From the NCBI GenBank assembly GCA_033807775.1, contig CM066324.1:130873501-130937500 (forward strand): a stretch of 64,000 nucleotides of DNA. Direction: 5' to 3'. A model generated the notes under the pieces. The model ran no database searches, was not told where the DNA came from, and was given only the letters and a program-made list of their open reading frames with translations. Source of the DNA: Saussurea involucrata (lineage: Eukaryota; Streptophyta; Magnoliopsida; Asterales; Asteraceae). Made by a program: the position numbers and the translations under genes. Below are positions 10,400-21,600 of the stretch, piece by piece (positions within the stretch are counted from its first letter, which is position 1; each line of letters opens with the position of its first letter).

Positions 10400-10681
10400 G
10401 AGGCTGTTTGTTTACCTCTTAATAGTTCCATTAAGAGGCAACCTCTGAAACGTTAAGAGGTGAATCTTGTTTGGCAAAAAAAAGTCTGCCTCTAATGGTT
10501 CTAAAGCCCTCTTAATGATTTTGTATCTTGGGTCTCTCTTAACCATTCAGCGCCCTAATCTCATTCCAAACAATTACCAAACAACCGTATTTCATTTTAC
10601 AATATATCATTAGAGCCTCTTAATCATTCTGACCACTTAATCATACTGCACAAAACCATTCAGCAATTACCAAACAGGCCC
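10400..10681 (+). mobile_element. Tourist-like MITE (family T1), copy 1
   Basis: Ends GAGGCTGTTTGTTTACC... and ...CCAAACAGGCCC, flanked by TAA on both sides (10397-10399, 10682-10684), the 3-bp PIF/Harbinger-type duplication. The interior holds 'ttaatagttccattaagagg' and 'aatgattttgtatcttgggt'. Related full copies lie at 42760-43033 (reverse), 54669-54948 and 58788-59036. The element is in the 3' region or last intron of the PHD-MYB gene. Confidence 0.85.
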
Positions 10682-10795
10682 TAAGTAAATCAAGAGGTCG
10701 AATCCCAACTTCCAAAATGGGAGATTCAAAGAAAGGCACATCTTACTTGACCATCTTCAAACAAAACAAAAACAAAAATTTGACACTTTTTTTAC

Positions 10796-12929
10796 CTCTG
10801 TTTTGCCATATTCCTCCATTTATCCTTTAGGTCAGCTGGGGTGCGAGAAGCATCAAAAACATGATGACCAAATTCCAGAACTTTCTTCCACGGAAGATTT
10901 TTGTGCGCCGTTGCCGAGAATTTTTCAACTCCTTCCTGTTGCATTTACAGTGACGTTAGCAAAACTTCGATCTGGACAATGTACGTAGCCCGTAACAGCC
11001 TCTCGGTCTATCGGGGCAGAAGTAAGGTTTGTGTACATCTTGCCCCTTGAACACTACCTTCGGGTGGGATATATTGGGTTAATTTGGTATTTTAGAGCAT
11101 CTCCAGTGTAGTGATTTATATGAATCCACTTTTTTTTTCTTGCTACATCATTACCAATTTTCCAAATTAAAAACCTCCATAAAACCTCACAAGTCACAAT
11201 GGAGTGATTAATAAAAATCCCTTTTTTGGGGGTCTCGTGTACTTTTTTCACCATAATTTTTACTATATAGTTTTAATCATCTAAAAGAACTTATAAAATA
11301 ATATTTCACATAAAATTCAAGGTAAGGAACTCCAAAAATATGGGGTATGCATTTTGCTTATAAGAACCTATACCATTGGAGATGCTCTAACGTATCTATC
11401 AATCATGATGGACAAAGTTATTATTCGTATCAAACGAGTAACAGAGATGTGATATGTTCCGTCCTTCAAAGAAGCGGATGGACTAATTTATAGTCGTTGC
11501 ATTATGCAAAACTCCTATTTTTTCATCATAACTAATCGTTATTTTTTTCTTACTTGTTTTTCTCGGGTTTCGCTCACCTCATGCTGGTATTTATTTTTTC
11601 TAACCATTTGCTCACACTCTTGCACAAGTCAGGTGTCTTCACGGAAATATCCACTCTACTCTTTTGGGGGTAGAGGTCACGTTTGCCTACATTATAACCC
11701 CTATACCCTACTTTCGGCTGGGATTCATTGGGTCCGTTTGGTTTGTTTTGCATTCTACAAAAGGGTATGACGCCACGCCACCCTCTGGAGCACTCACACT
11801 ATACCAGTTCCACGACCATCATGACAAAACCAAACCAAATAGACCCGATATATCCCACTCGAAAGTATGGTCCAAGAGGGGTGAGATGTATGCAAACCTG
11901 ACCTCTACCCCAAAAGGGTAGAGCGGTCATTTCCATGAAGATCCCCAACTTGTGCACGAGTGTGATCAAACATGTATAATAAATAAAGACAAACATATGG
12001 TGCAGTTAACACAAAATTTAGAAGAATTTGTGCATCATACCTTAAGCATATCTTCTTCCTCATCACTCCATCGCACTCTACGTTTTCCTTTTACCAATGG
12101 TGGTTTTGCGTAGCTAAAAGAAACATTTTATTATAACAATTAGCACATACAATGATACAAACACAAAATTTCCATAAAAAATGTGATAAATATACTTCAC
12201 ATCGGTAAAATAAAGCATCGGAATTCTGAACTTATCAAATTTTGTCGGCCTATTAGCTTTTGATTCGAACTGCGGCCCAAGTGGTACAGATTCGAAAGTT
12301 TTCACTCCATGATCCGTAACACACTGTTCTGTCCTTCCCTTCCCAGTCCCATTTAATGCCTCTGAACGCTTTCTTTTTTTAATAGCGGTTTCCTTCTCTA
12401 TGCACGATGAAACAACAACATTATTTGACGGTGGTGATTTTTCTTTAAAAGTAGAACGGATTTCGGCAACTCCACCATCTTTACACTCAGCATTTTCTAC
12501 TCGATCCTCAACCCCAACACCCGATTCGAGTTCATCACCGTTCATCCATTGTTCTTTACACAAAACACAGTCGACACCCCGTCCAACAATAGGGTCCGAG
12601 CGTGCTTTATAAACAACCATGCTCCTACATGTATTGCCATTATTTGATAAAATATGCTCTTTTTCATCAGCCATCTCAGGTTTTTCACCTAAGAAATTTG
12701 ACAATGCTTTCTTTGCTAATATGGCCTTATCTCTCAATTGGCGTGTTTCTATGTTCAGTCGTCTATAGAGACAATAAGGACAATAAAAGTTGCTGATGTC
12801 ACTTAACGAAGTCTTGCAATCCATGCAATCCTTATGGATAGATATAGGGCAGCCATCATCGTTACAGACCAAGAGCTTTCCACCTTTATCACAGAATATA
12901 CAACGCTCGTTTTCTGTCCAATCCATCAT
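10796..12929 (-). CDS. PHD-finger and MYB/SANT (telobox-type) DNA-binding protein, ends unresolved
   Basis: Likely nuclear chromatin or DNA-binding protein. Exons on the minus strand: 12929-12196, 12113-12041, 10935-10796. Phases fit exactly (734, 73, 140 nt). The first exon encodes a PHD-like zinc finger (CIFCDKGGKLLVCNDDGCP, then HKDCM and FYCPYC), a linker with basic KKRKR, and the lead-in to the MYB domain. The second gives KGKRRRVRWSDEEEDMLK. The third gives LPWKKVLEFG...ASRTPADLKDKWRNM, the third helix typical of plant telobox MYB domains. The start is placed at ATG 12929. The frame stays open upstream to about 13007, so an earlier exon may join there. The third exon ends in a GT donor in phase 2; the last exon was not found. 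Upstream exons up to ~14450 are possible. Architecture is firm, gene identity is not. Confidence 0.8.
11013..11092 (+). repeat. SINE 3'-module fragment (family S1)
   Basis: Shows the S1 pattern: 'aaggtttgtgtacatcttgcccc' followed by 'cttcgggtgggatatattggg'. The pattern (gaggt-cacgt-tgcctacat, a C-rich stretch, cgggtgggatatantgg, then a TTTGG-type tail) recurs about eight times in the window. It resembles the 3' part of tobacco TS-like SINEs, known from many plants. This copy lies in the large intron of the PHD-MYB gene. Confidence 0.45.
11095..11388. mobile_element. MITE with GAGCATCTCC ends (family G), copy 1
   Basis: Starts GAGCATCTCCAGTGTAG and ends ...ATTGGAGATGCTC, a perfect ~10-bp inverted repeat around an AT-rich core. 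Relatives lie at 49771-50254, 50258-50610 and 57124-57493. It is in the large intron of the PHD-MYB gene. Confidence 0.7.
11630..11945. repeat. Inverted pair of S1 SINE modules
   Basis: 11637-11755 reads S1 in plus orientation (ctcttttgggggtagaggtc ... ctgggattcattgggtccg). 11810-11940 reads it in minus orientation (gacccgatatatcccactcg ... gacctctaccccaaaagggt). About 50 bp separate the arms. The pair could fold in the intron transcript of the PHD-MYB gene if transcription crosses it. Confidence 0.6.
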
Positions 12930-13007
12930 AAAAATAGCTTCCAGTGCGTAACAGCTTGATGACCCAAGGAACGCACTTTTGTCCAAAAAATAAATGTCGA
13001 AAACTCA

Positions 13008-14602
13008 TTTACGATCTAGGGTGTGACTTTTGAAAGTCGCTTCCATCAACTTTATATACTACTATTATACAGCAAAAGACCATGCAAGCTGCACATAATA
13101 ATATATGTAGAGTGTTCAGAGGAAACATCATTAGGGATAAGTGGAGTACTAATATCACAAAACATTGGTCGTTGCTAGTGGGGAAAAATCAATTGAAGAC
13201 TACAAAAATGTTAAGAACAGTGAGAACCAATCCTAACCATTCTATAAGTTTCAGTCAGGCTAGGATTCAAGGTGGTATTATCGTTCATGTGTGTGTGTGG
13301 GTGTGGGTGTGTTTCATATATGGAACGTATGTACATGTTTTGTGTTTCACATGTGAAACAACACTTAATGTTTCACAAAACAAGTTCTTACGGTTCCCAA
13401 CATTTGTTCTCATTTGATTTTTTGGGTAAAGGTTCTCAAATCTCATTTGCTTTGCCCCCACATGTTCATTGCATGCAAAATTTATACACCAAGAGAGAAA
13501 AATGATGTTCTAGCATCATGTAACATCTACAGTAGTTAGAGATGCTTAATAACTATTATGCATTTGTGTAGCTAATCTCTCATTCACAAGTAATTCAAAC
13601 AATCAAATCCATGATGGCAATGCCAAATGGCTTAAAGTGAAAAATACAAGGCGCATGATTGAAAAAAAGGTGGGAAAAAAACTCCCCAATAAGATATCTG
13701 AAGGAACTTTTCAAAAAACTAGCTTATGGCTTAGCCAAGGTTTTAAATGGCGTGAGGCCTGCCAGTGAGGTCAAGCCCCAAGCCTTCGGATCCACAGTGA
13801 GGCCACACCATTTTTCAAGACGCGACTTATGGCGGCAAATCTGTATTTCATAAAAACAAGTAGATACACATGTTTTTCTACTATAACTCAATAAATCAAT
13901 GATATTGAACGATTTAAATTAGGTTATATACTAAAAACTAAAAGTTATACACTAAACAAAGATAATGAATAAAATCAAATAATGCCTTAGAAAAGCTGAG
14001 CAGTAGGTCATGGTAAATTATTATGCCTCCAGTCCTTATAAGAAAATTTGATGCAGTTTCCAAATTATTATCTGAAATTCTTAAATTCGAAATTCGAATC
14101 CATCTGGAACCAGGCAGTAATATCTAGATCAACTAAAGAGGATGAAAATTTGATATGATCACCCTGCATTCTGTACCCTAAAACGAGTTCTACCATATGC
14201 ATATATAAAATCAAATAAAAAACAATGCAAACTCTTGGAAACATATCAAGTTATAAAGTAGAATTTACCAAAAGACAGCATGATCGGGAGTTAGGTCAAT
14301 TCCGATAAAAAGGGGGAAGCAAACAACGAACAATTTTACATCAAATTGGAGCAAATTTCTTCACTAAACTCTTCGGAAAACACAAATTTGAGTGTGATTT
14401 AAACGATTAAGAAGATTGAAGAGTTACCGCGAAGTGCCGATGACTGCAAAGTTCAGCTGAGGATTCCCGCCGATTTCGAACTTGTACGCTGGTAAATTTT
14501 ACTAATATCAATTTCAGATAATCCGGTTGATAATTAATAGGTGTGAATTGTTAAATGTGATTTTCTATTTTTTATTCGAAAAATGGTTAATCATATATTG
14601 TA
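13008..14602. other. Upstream region of the PHD-MYB gene; no gene recognised
   Basis: Presumed 5' flank or 5' introns of the minus-strand PHD-MYB gene. A TG-rich run (gtgtgtgtgggtgtgggtgtg) lies at 13290. A decayed repeat with 'ctagcttatggcttagccaagg' at 13715-13850 resembles pieces at 58560 and 62030. 14440-14500 is relatively GC-rich and could hold a first exon or the promoter, but no frame is convincing. Confidence 0.35.
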
Positions 14603-14903
14603 GGGGGGTGTTTGGGATTGCTTATTTAAAACAACTTGTGCTTATTTTATTTTATTTTTAATTGTTTGTCAACTTATGTCGTGATAAAAAAGTTGAGGTA
14701 AAAATGTAATTTGAACAAATAAGGTATAAGCAGTTTTAAATAAGTTATAATGGATTAACTTATCAAAAGCAACTTATTTTTGACGTGAAAAAGTCATAAG
14801 CATTTTTCTTCTTTTCAATTCAAACATCAAAAATAGCTTATTTGCACTGAGAAAAAAACAATAAACAAATAAGTCAAAAAAATAAGCAATCTCAAACACC
14901 CTC
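14603..14903 (+). mobile_element. Tourist-like MITE (family T2), copy 1
   Basis: Ends GGGGGGTGTTTGGGATTGC and ...GCAATCTCAAACACCCTC form an inverted repeat of more than 25 bp (gggtgtttgggattgcttat). Followed by TTA at 14904; the left flank is GTA, so the duplication is imperfect. The interior is AT-rich with 'cataagcatttttct'. Second copy at 38073-38338. Confidence 0.78.
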
Positions 14904-15483
14904 TTAGAGAGGGAAAATTTTGAATCAACTTGCACTTGTTTCTTGTTTTAGAACCAACTTTAAAAGTGATCATATGTATTTTGAAGTATGGATCAAACTT
15001 TATTTATTTAATGGTTTGATTCACATGTTAATAATAAATTGTATCAAATATTTTGTACTAAGATTCTATGTCAATACTTTTATCATTGTTATAAATATAA
15101 ATCTAAAATATTAACATAAAAGTCTAAAATATTAACATAAAAATTTATATTTAAGAACTAAAAATAATTCAATAGAAGATATAGTACAATAAAAATTATT
15201 TTATATTCTTACTCGATTTCTCTTCAATGGTTTTGATGGATATAATTGTCGGAAAAAGTAACGGGAACTTGTTTTAGGAAAATGATCAGAAGAAAGGTGT
15301 TGTCGCTCTTAATGACGGTGATCATTGAAGGGTGGTGGAATCAAAGTCAAGATCATCATCGTTTCAAAATACATGTTTTAGTTTCATATATCGTTTGATG
15401 AAATTGTATTTGCGGATTACATATATGAACAATCTTTCATAAAAACTATGTTTAATTAATTGATCAATCTTATGTTTAATAAT

Positions 15484-15533
<50 letters not shown>

Positions 15534-15915
15534 ACAATATAATTGGATAAGAAAATAAGTTAAGTTGGTTTCACAAAGTTCAAGCTATAAACGTTTGTGG
15601 TTTACGGACAAGATGTTCTACTATCCTTTAGGACTTTAGGTTGAGTTTGGTACATTAAATGGGACATGATAAGACTAGACAAAATCGGAAAACTCAATAT
15701 TCTACGTTAGCACGACATGGGACAAAAAATGGAATAATTGTCCACGTTTTATGTGACGTGAAACAGGAACAAGAACTAGGACAACATGGGACAAAAAAAG
15801 TTTTTTCTTGTTCCGCCAAAATAGGTGGAACAGGTGGCACATGAATGAGATAGAAACTAAAATATTATTAATTAATACTCGTTTGATATATAACCTTAAT
15901 ATAATATTCGTTTTT
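14904..15915. other. AT-rich intergenic DNA with an (AT)n microsatellite
   Basis: No gene was seen. An uninterrupted (AT)n run occupies about 15487-15526. 15650-15845 carries 'catgggacaaaaaa' twice and 'gtggaacaggtgg', the pattern of a decayed MITE, without clear ends. Confidence 0.5.
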
Positions 15916-15934
15916 GTGATCACCACGGCTAGTT

Positions 15935-16640
15935 GCGGCCACCGCCACCATAGGCCACATCCACCTCCTGTTCCACTTCAACAACCTCCTCATCCACCTC
16001 TACAACCATCTTTGAGCACCAACCACCACCATCCATCGCCACTTCCACAAGCATCGCCGACCACCGACCACCATTATCCATCGCCGCCACTACCACCACC
16101 GTTGACCACCGACCACCACCACCACCACCACCTCTACTATAATAACCTCCACAACTTCCGTTCGCAACCAACCACTACCGTTCCTTGCCAACACTACTAT
16201 CACCGTCACCCACCAACCACCGTCGTTCATCGCCACCACCACTGTCATCGTTGGCCACCACCAATCGCCAAGTTCACTAGCACCGTTGGCCATCACCACC
16301 TCCACCATAACCACCACCACTACCTCCACCCATCAGCTAGACCTACCTCCTCTACTACTGCTGGCGGCCACCGCTACTACTATCTACTATATTCACGTCC
16401 TCCACAACCACCTTCAGCCACCGACAACCACCACCTTCATCATAACTAACACCACCACCACCTCCATCATAACTAACACCACGACCTCCATCATAATACC
16501 ACCTCCATCTGCCTCCACATACACCATAACCATCACCATCGGCGACCAACCCATCGCCCACAACTACCCCCTCCACCATTGTCGACCGCTACCACCACCA
16601 CCATTATCTACCATCTTCAACGTGCCTTCGCCAACTGATA
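15935..16640 (+). repeat. Degenerate CCA/ACC trinucleotide region (~700 bp)
   Basis: The plus strand is almost devoid of G and is built from cca, acc, cat and tcc words, with pure (CAC)n stretches near 16110. Several frames stay open by composition alone: one reads as His/Pro-rich (15808-16449), another as Thr/His/Ile-rich (16286-16738), and the minus strand reads as Gly/Val-rich. Because every frame is open and none has a domain, splice signal or normal codon use, this is scored as low-complexity repeat and not as a gene. Confidence 0.75.
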
Positions 16641-16649
16641 AGGATCGTC

Positions 16650-17128
16650 CAAAACAAATAAAATATAATTTATTCTTTGTACAAATCGGATTTTTGCAAA
16701 CCACCATCAATTATATCAAAATATTCATTCAAATGTGAAATTATTATGTATTTATATGAAATATTAAAAAAATGTTTATAAATCAAATGATTTTACATTA
16801 TTTGTGTTAATTATAACTATTATATGATATAAAAAATCATCATATTAGGTTATAAGATTCAACATACCCTTAAATAAATAAACTTATTGTAAGCTCCTAC
16901 ATTGAGTTTTTTAAAGTTGATTATCTAAAATAGGAATTAACTGGTTGTATTTTAATTGTTGTTTAGTTCATTTTTAACAAAGACCTATGTAAATAAAACT
17001 GTCCAAGTGATATAACATAAATTGTTTTTTTGAATGTGAGACCCTTAGTATATATATTTTTTGAATAAAAAAAATAATAAATAAATTATTGAATAAATGA
17101 TATTTAATAAGGAAAAAAAATCTATTTA
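16650..17128. other. AT-rich intergenic DNA, nothing recognised
   Basis: No ORF, repeat boundary or RNA gene can be supported here. The sequence is very AT-rich throughout. Confidence 0.5.
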
Positions 17129-17477
17129 TCTATACTATACTATAAAGCATTTATGAAAAACTCTTAAAAAAACCCCCTAAAGTTTCATATACCGCTATTT
17201 AATGCTAATTACTTAAAACAACCGATGAAGCTTAATGCTAATTAATTGATTAACATTTATCTCTAACAACCTTCAAACCTTAAATCTTGGACTCTTAATA
17301 ATTAATCCTTATCTCTAACCACTTTCAAATCCTCAAATCATGAAGTCCTCAAAAAACGTAATTCTTTAAGCAAATTTATAAAAAAAACATGTCCGTTTTC
17401 TCAAAATCACACATTAAATAAAATTAAAATATTAAAATCGAGATATATCGAATTGCATTGCGTAAGTAGACTTCTAG
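17129..17477 (+). mobile_element. Short non-autonomous Helitron-like element
   Basis: Begins TCTATACTATACTATAAAGC, the classic plant Helitron 5' terminus, preceded by A (17128). Ends ...GACTTCTAG followed by T (17478), giving the expected CTAG end and A|T insertion site. No target duplication is needed for Helitrons. The sequence just before CTAG (gcattgcgtaagtagac) forms at best a weak hairpin, so the 3' end is the less certain one. At 349 bp it can encode nothing. Confidence 0.6.
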
Positions 17478-18160
17478 TTTATTTTTAAATAAGAACAAAT
17501 TGATAATAGCAAAATAGTTATATAAAAATAACTCAACATGATAAACAGAACTGAAAACATTATATGAATCAACCCCCATCTATTGAAAGTTTGTTCAAAC
17601 AGATGAAATCAACAATCGATTCAAGACACAGGCAAAACATCAAGAACGATTGATTTCTTCACACCAATGTCAGTGGCAGTTGAAGACGAACACCGAATTG
17701 CAGTGATTCTGATCAACTCAGCGTACGCACTTTACACATTCATCACCCCAATCCCTCTTTTGCGAATTCCAATAACCATAACTACGACATGCAAACACAA
17801 AAAAGGGGGAAATCCTTTAAGAACAGATAGATAATTGCCCCTTTATTTATGTTATTTAAGAACCCCATCATCGTCATGAAGAAAATTCTATCAATCTGCT
17901 TGATAATATTAGTGGGTATTTACTATTTAGCGATAATCATTGATTTCGTCCATAGTTTGGTACTTTCTTCGAAATTTCCCATCATACATGGTTCCCCTTA
18001 GTTGATTTTTTTGATTTTTCGTAGGGCATTCTTTGGTAGTTCCTAGAGTGTTTTACAGAATCTATATCATTATTGAAGTATATAAAATGCAACCAATAAT
18101 CTCAGACACCCTCTTCACCTCCAGACTCCAGTGATGTTGACCTTGGATATTGACATATTG
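17478..18160. other. Intergenic DNA upstream of CAX, no gene
   Basis: AT-rich at first. 17640-17800 is less AT-rich and might be an old 5' UTR or promoter fragment, but no frame or splice pattern supports a gene. Distance to the CAX first exon is about 0.9 kb. Confidence 0.35.
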
Positions 18161-18475
18161 TAACATCCCAGGCCAACCTTATCAAATATAACCATGAGTC
18201 CAGTTGTGTGATAAAACTGACAATCTTGTACGGTTGGCCTGAGATGTTACAGATGGTATAAGAGCAAGAACCGGACTGTTCTACAGCAAGGACGTTAGGC
18301 TCCCAAAGGGGTGGATTATAAGATTCCACATTGGTTTTGGGGGGGGGGGGTGAATGAAGGTTTCCTTACAAGGGACTTGATACCTCCGGTATCAGACACG
18401 TTTTAAAACCGTGATTCCAGGTGGGTGGACAAAGCGGACAATATCTGTTACGGTTGGCGTGGGATGTTTCAAATA
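18161..18475 (+). mobile_element. LTR/TRIM-type remnant with TGTAACATCCC terminus
   Basis: 18161-18252 runs from TGTAACATCCCAGGCCAACC to GGTTGGCCTGAGATGTTACA, with strongly self-complementary ends. It is followed by 'gatggtataagagc', which resembles the usual TGGTATCAGAGC primer site. A second end, 'gacaaagcggacaatatctg' then 'cgtgggatgttt', lies at 18429-18471. These words are typical of short LTR families in plants. No coding remains. A G-run of about 12 bases sits at 18340. Confidence 0.45.
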
Positions 18476-18580
18476 CCATTAGACCAAAGGCCCTTTGTTT
18501 TCTTTATTTTATTTGTATAGACCAACTGCTCGAATACCGCTAGGCCAAAGGCCCTTTGTTTTGTTTATTTTACTTGTATT
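18476..18580 (+). repeat. Two-copy repeat, SINE-like box
   Basis: 'atacc(a/g)(t/c)tag(a/g)ccaaaggccctttg' occurs at about 18474 and 18535. The reverse complement (ggcctagcggtat) looks like a tRNA A box, as at 28730, so this may be a pair of minus-strand SINE heads. Confidence 0.4.
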
Positions 18581-18601
18581 TTGGTTTTGGTTGGATTTTA
18601 G

Positions 18602-18654
18602 ATGGAGGAGTTAGGTTCATGGATCGAATGAAGATGAATGCATTCGAGCTTTAG
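18602..18654 (+). promoter_or_regulatory. Two upstream ORFs in the CAX leader
   Basis: uORF1 18602-18631 (10 codons including stop) and uORF2 18619-18654 (12 codons including stop, with two further in-frame ATGs) overlap in different frames. They end 37 and 14 bases before the proposed CAX start at 18668. If transcription starts upstream of 18602, they would be expected to lower CAX translation. No TATA box was chosen with confidence. Confidence 0.45.
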
Positions 18655-18667
18655 CTTCTCTGTAAAA

Positions 18668-21600
18668 ATGGGTAACAGCAACAGTTTGCGGATAGTTGGA
18701 TTCAATTCCCCTATAGAAGTGAGTTTTACTCTCCCTAATTGACATTTTATTGATATTGTGTTGATTCTACCCGTAAACTAGCTTATTTTTTGAGCTTATT
18801 GAAAAAGCTTCTTTTGGTTAGCCATAAGCTAGTCGATAAATAAGCATCAGGTGCTCTTTTCCACTTCTTTTTCAATCACGTTCTTCATATTTTTCCAATT
18901 AATTTTTTTGGCATGCCTTTCTAGGTCATTATACATTGTTATAAAGCTTATCATATCTTCAACAACTATGCTAAAATGGAGCTTTTGGAGATTTTTATAT
19001 TCCAACGACTATGCTAAAGTGCATGCTAAAATAGAGAGAAAAAGAGAAAGAAGGTAGAAATCTCCAAATTTGGAGAAATCTCAAACTCAATATTGAGGAG
19101 AGAAATATAATTTTATTTTGCCTTTCAATATATATATATATATATATTATTTTTATTTGTTTCCACCGATGAGGTTGAATGTTTTTATAATATTTTACAA
19201 GTTTTTCTGGATGTATTGGGAATTTGGGACGATGAATTGATAGAATAATTTAATAGTAAAATTAATGATGGAATTGCTAAAATATACTAGCTGTAAGAGT
19301 CAGAGGTATAATTTTTAGAGATTTTGATTTTAGATACTCTATTTTTAGAAAAATTATAGCATAGCTGGTCTTTACCAAACATGACTAGTTTGGTAAAAGG
19401 ACAACTAGCAGCTAGCCTATCAACCATCAACTAGCTTTTTGAGCTAACAACTAGCTTGCCAAATATATCTTAGGGGTCGTTTACCAAATGTTTATCGGGT
19501 AAGCACTTACCACCAAGAGTCACCATCCTCACTTACCTTATCGGATAACATTATCGGCCATAGAAATGGATTGTTGGCAAGCATCAAGAATCTTCTCTCT
19601 CACTTATTGCGTAAGATTATCGGTCATTGCTATGCATCTTACCGGGTAAGATTCACGATTCTTATGATGCTTCCCCGGTAAGGTAAGTGACACCCGGTAA
19701 GTGCTTATCCGGTAAGAGTTTGGTCAATGGCCCTTTAGTTTCAGTTGAAGAAATTTGTGCTTTTCTCTAACACGAGAAATTTCACAGAAGGGGGCATCAG
19801 AGGGAAAGTCGATGATCGAGCTACATGATGTTAGCCGGTCCGTTCCAGTGTCAACTACCAGAAATTTGGCTACCCTAAAAGGTGGCTCTGAAAATCTTGG
19901 CACTAATTATGTATGGAGAATAGTGTTAGCGAGTATAAAGACTGCTTTCTTCTCCGATAAAATAAATTTACTCTTACCTTGTGGCCCGTTAGCAATGCTG
20001 GTTGATCAATTGACGAGTCGTCAAGTGAGTTACTTTGTTGATACTGTTACCCCCTCCGTCCCAAAATAAATCTCCACAATAAAAAAGGCACATAGTTTTA
20101 GAAACTCGGTAATTCTTACACTTTTTAACTAGCTAAAGGACAAATTTACCCTTAATAGTAGAGGGGTAACGAATTTCTTCATCTCATAATTAAGGTTAAA
20201 TTGGAAAGTAGACACTTTAGGGGTTGTTTGGTTCATGGATTTTGAAGGAATTGGAATATATATATTTCCTTTGATCAAATTCCAAATCCTATGTTTTGTT
20301 CACATAACGAAAATGATGGAATCCTTTGAATTTCACAATTTATGGAATTCATCATTCCTTGGTTTAAGTGAAGGAATTGAATTCCTACCAACCAAACGCA
20401 TGGTCAAATTCTATTTCAATTCCTTCAAAGTCAAATTCCTTCGATGGATTCCAATTCCATCAAATTCCATTATGTGAACCAAACGCTCCCTTAGTTTTGA
20501 AAGAGGACAATTATTTTGGGACAAACTAAAATAGAAATGCGGACACTTATTTTGGGATGGAGGATGTATTATATAGTATGAGTAGCATTTAAATACCTTT
20601 TTTGTGTGTGTGTGTGCATAGTTTCACTTGTTTGTATATGTTATCAGGGTTGGGTCTTCATTTTGAGCTTATTAGGCATTATACCTTTGGCAGAGCGGCT
20701 GGGTTGGGCCACCGAGTAATTATCTACACATCATGTTTACAAATATTAACAACGTCTCTAATATATGTAAATATTTACGTAATATGTTTTGGCTTCTTTT
20801 GTTGCAGGCAGATGGCTTTCTACACCGGACCCACAGGTTTGTTTTTCAAATTTATGGCATCTGTCTGCTAAAACCAAACGAACCCGGTATATTCCACACT
20901 AGATGGCCAAATGGGTCCGGCCCGGCCCGGTTATAATAAGTGTGTTATAATAAAAACGTATTTTTTAGTGTATTCGGTTAACCCAATTAAACATCATAGA
21001 GTATATCTGATTGACCAATAACAAAAATGTATTTTTTAGTGTATTTGATTGACCCAATTATAATAAAAACGTATTTGTTTGACCAAGTTCTCAAAAAATA
21101 ATTTTTATATGTTAAAAATCAATTTAAAAATAAAAATAAAAAATTAAGTGGGACTGGTTACGCTGGGACCGATACGGAATCACAATTTAGGACCGGGACC
21201 GATTTTTGGCCACCTCTATTCCACCCAGAGGTAGGGTCTTGTGGGGTAGAATGTACGCAGACGTTACCTCTGCTACTATTTGGTTATATATGAATTATAC
21301 ACCGCTATTTATGTGGATTTGGAAATTTGGTATTGTAGTTGGGGGTCTTCTCAATTCCACTTTTGGCAATGCAACAGAGTTGATAATATCGATGCATGCA
21401 ATGAAGCAAGGTATGATACGTCTTGTGCAACAATCGCTACTGGGGTCGATCTTGTCCAACTTGTTGCTCGTTCTTGGATGTGCGCTTTTTAGCGGAGGAA
21501 TTGCTAATCGTAATAGGGAACAGATGTTTAACAAGGTGAGTTAATTTCTATAGTTTTAACCTTATCTAGCTTTTCGATATTTTGAAATATATGTTTTTCT

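Noticed and set aside
10036..10422. 128-residue plus-strand ORF
   Set aside because: It runs into the T1 MITE, has no recognised domain, and overlaps sequence that may be 3' to the PHD-MYB gene on the other strand.
12930..12986. Start of the PHD-MYB ORF at 12986
   Set aside because: The codon is TTG, not ATG. The first ATG in frame is 12929; the earlier part is either an upstream exon piece or leader.
15808..16449. Open frame for a His/Pro-rich protein of about 200 residues
   Set aside because: The frame is open because the region is CCA repeat; other frames on both strands are open too, and there is no domain or splice support.
18102..18329. 75-residue minus-strand ORF
   Set aside because: Lies across the LTR-like remnant; no domain.
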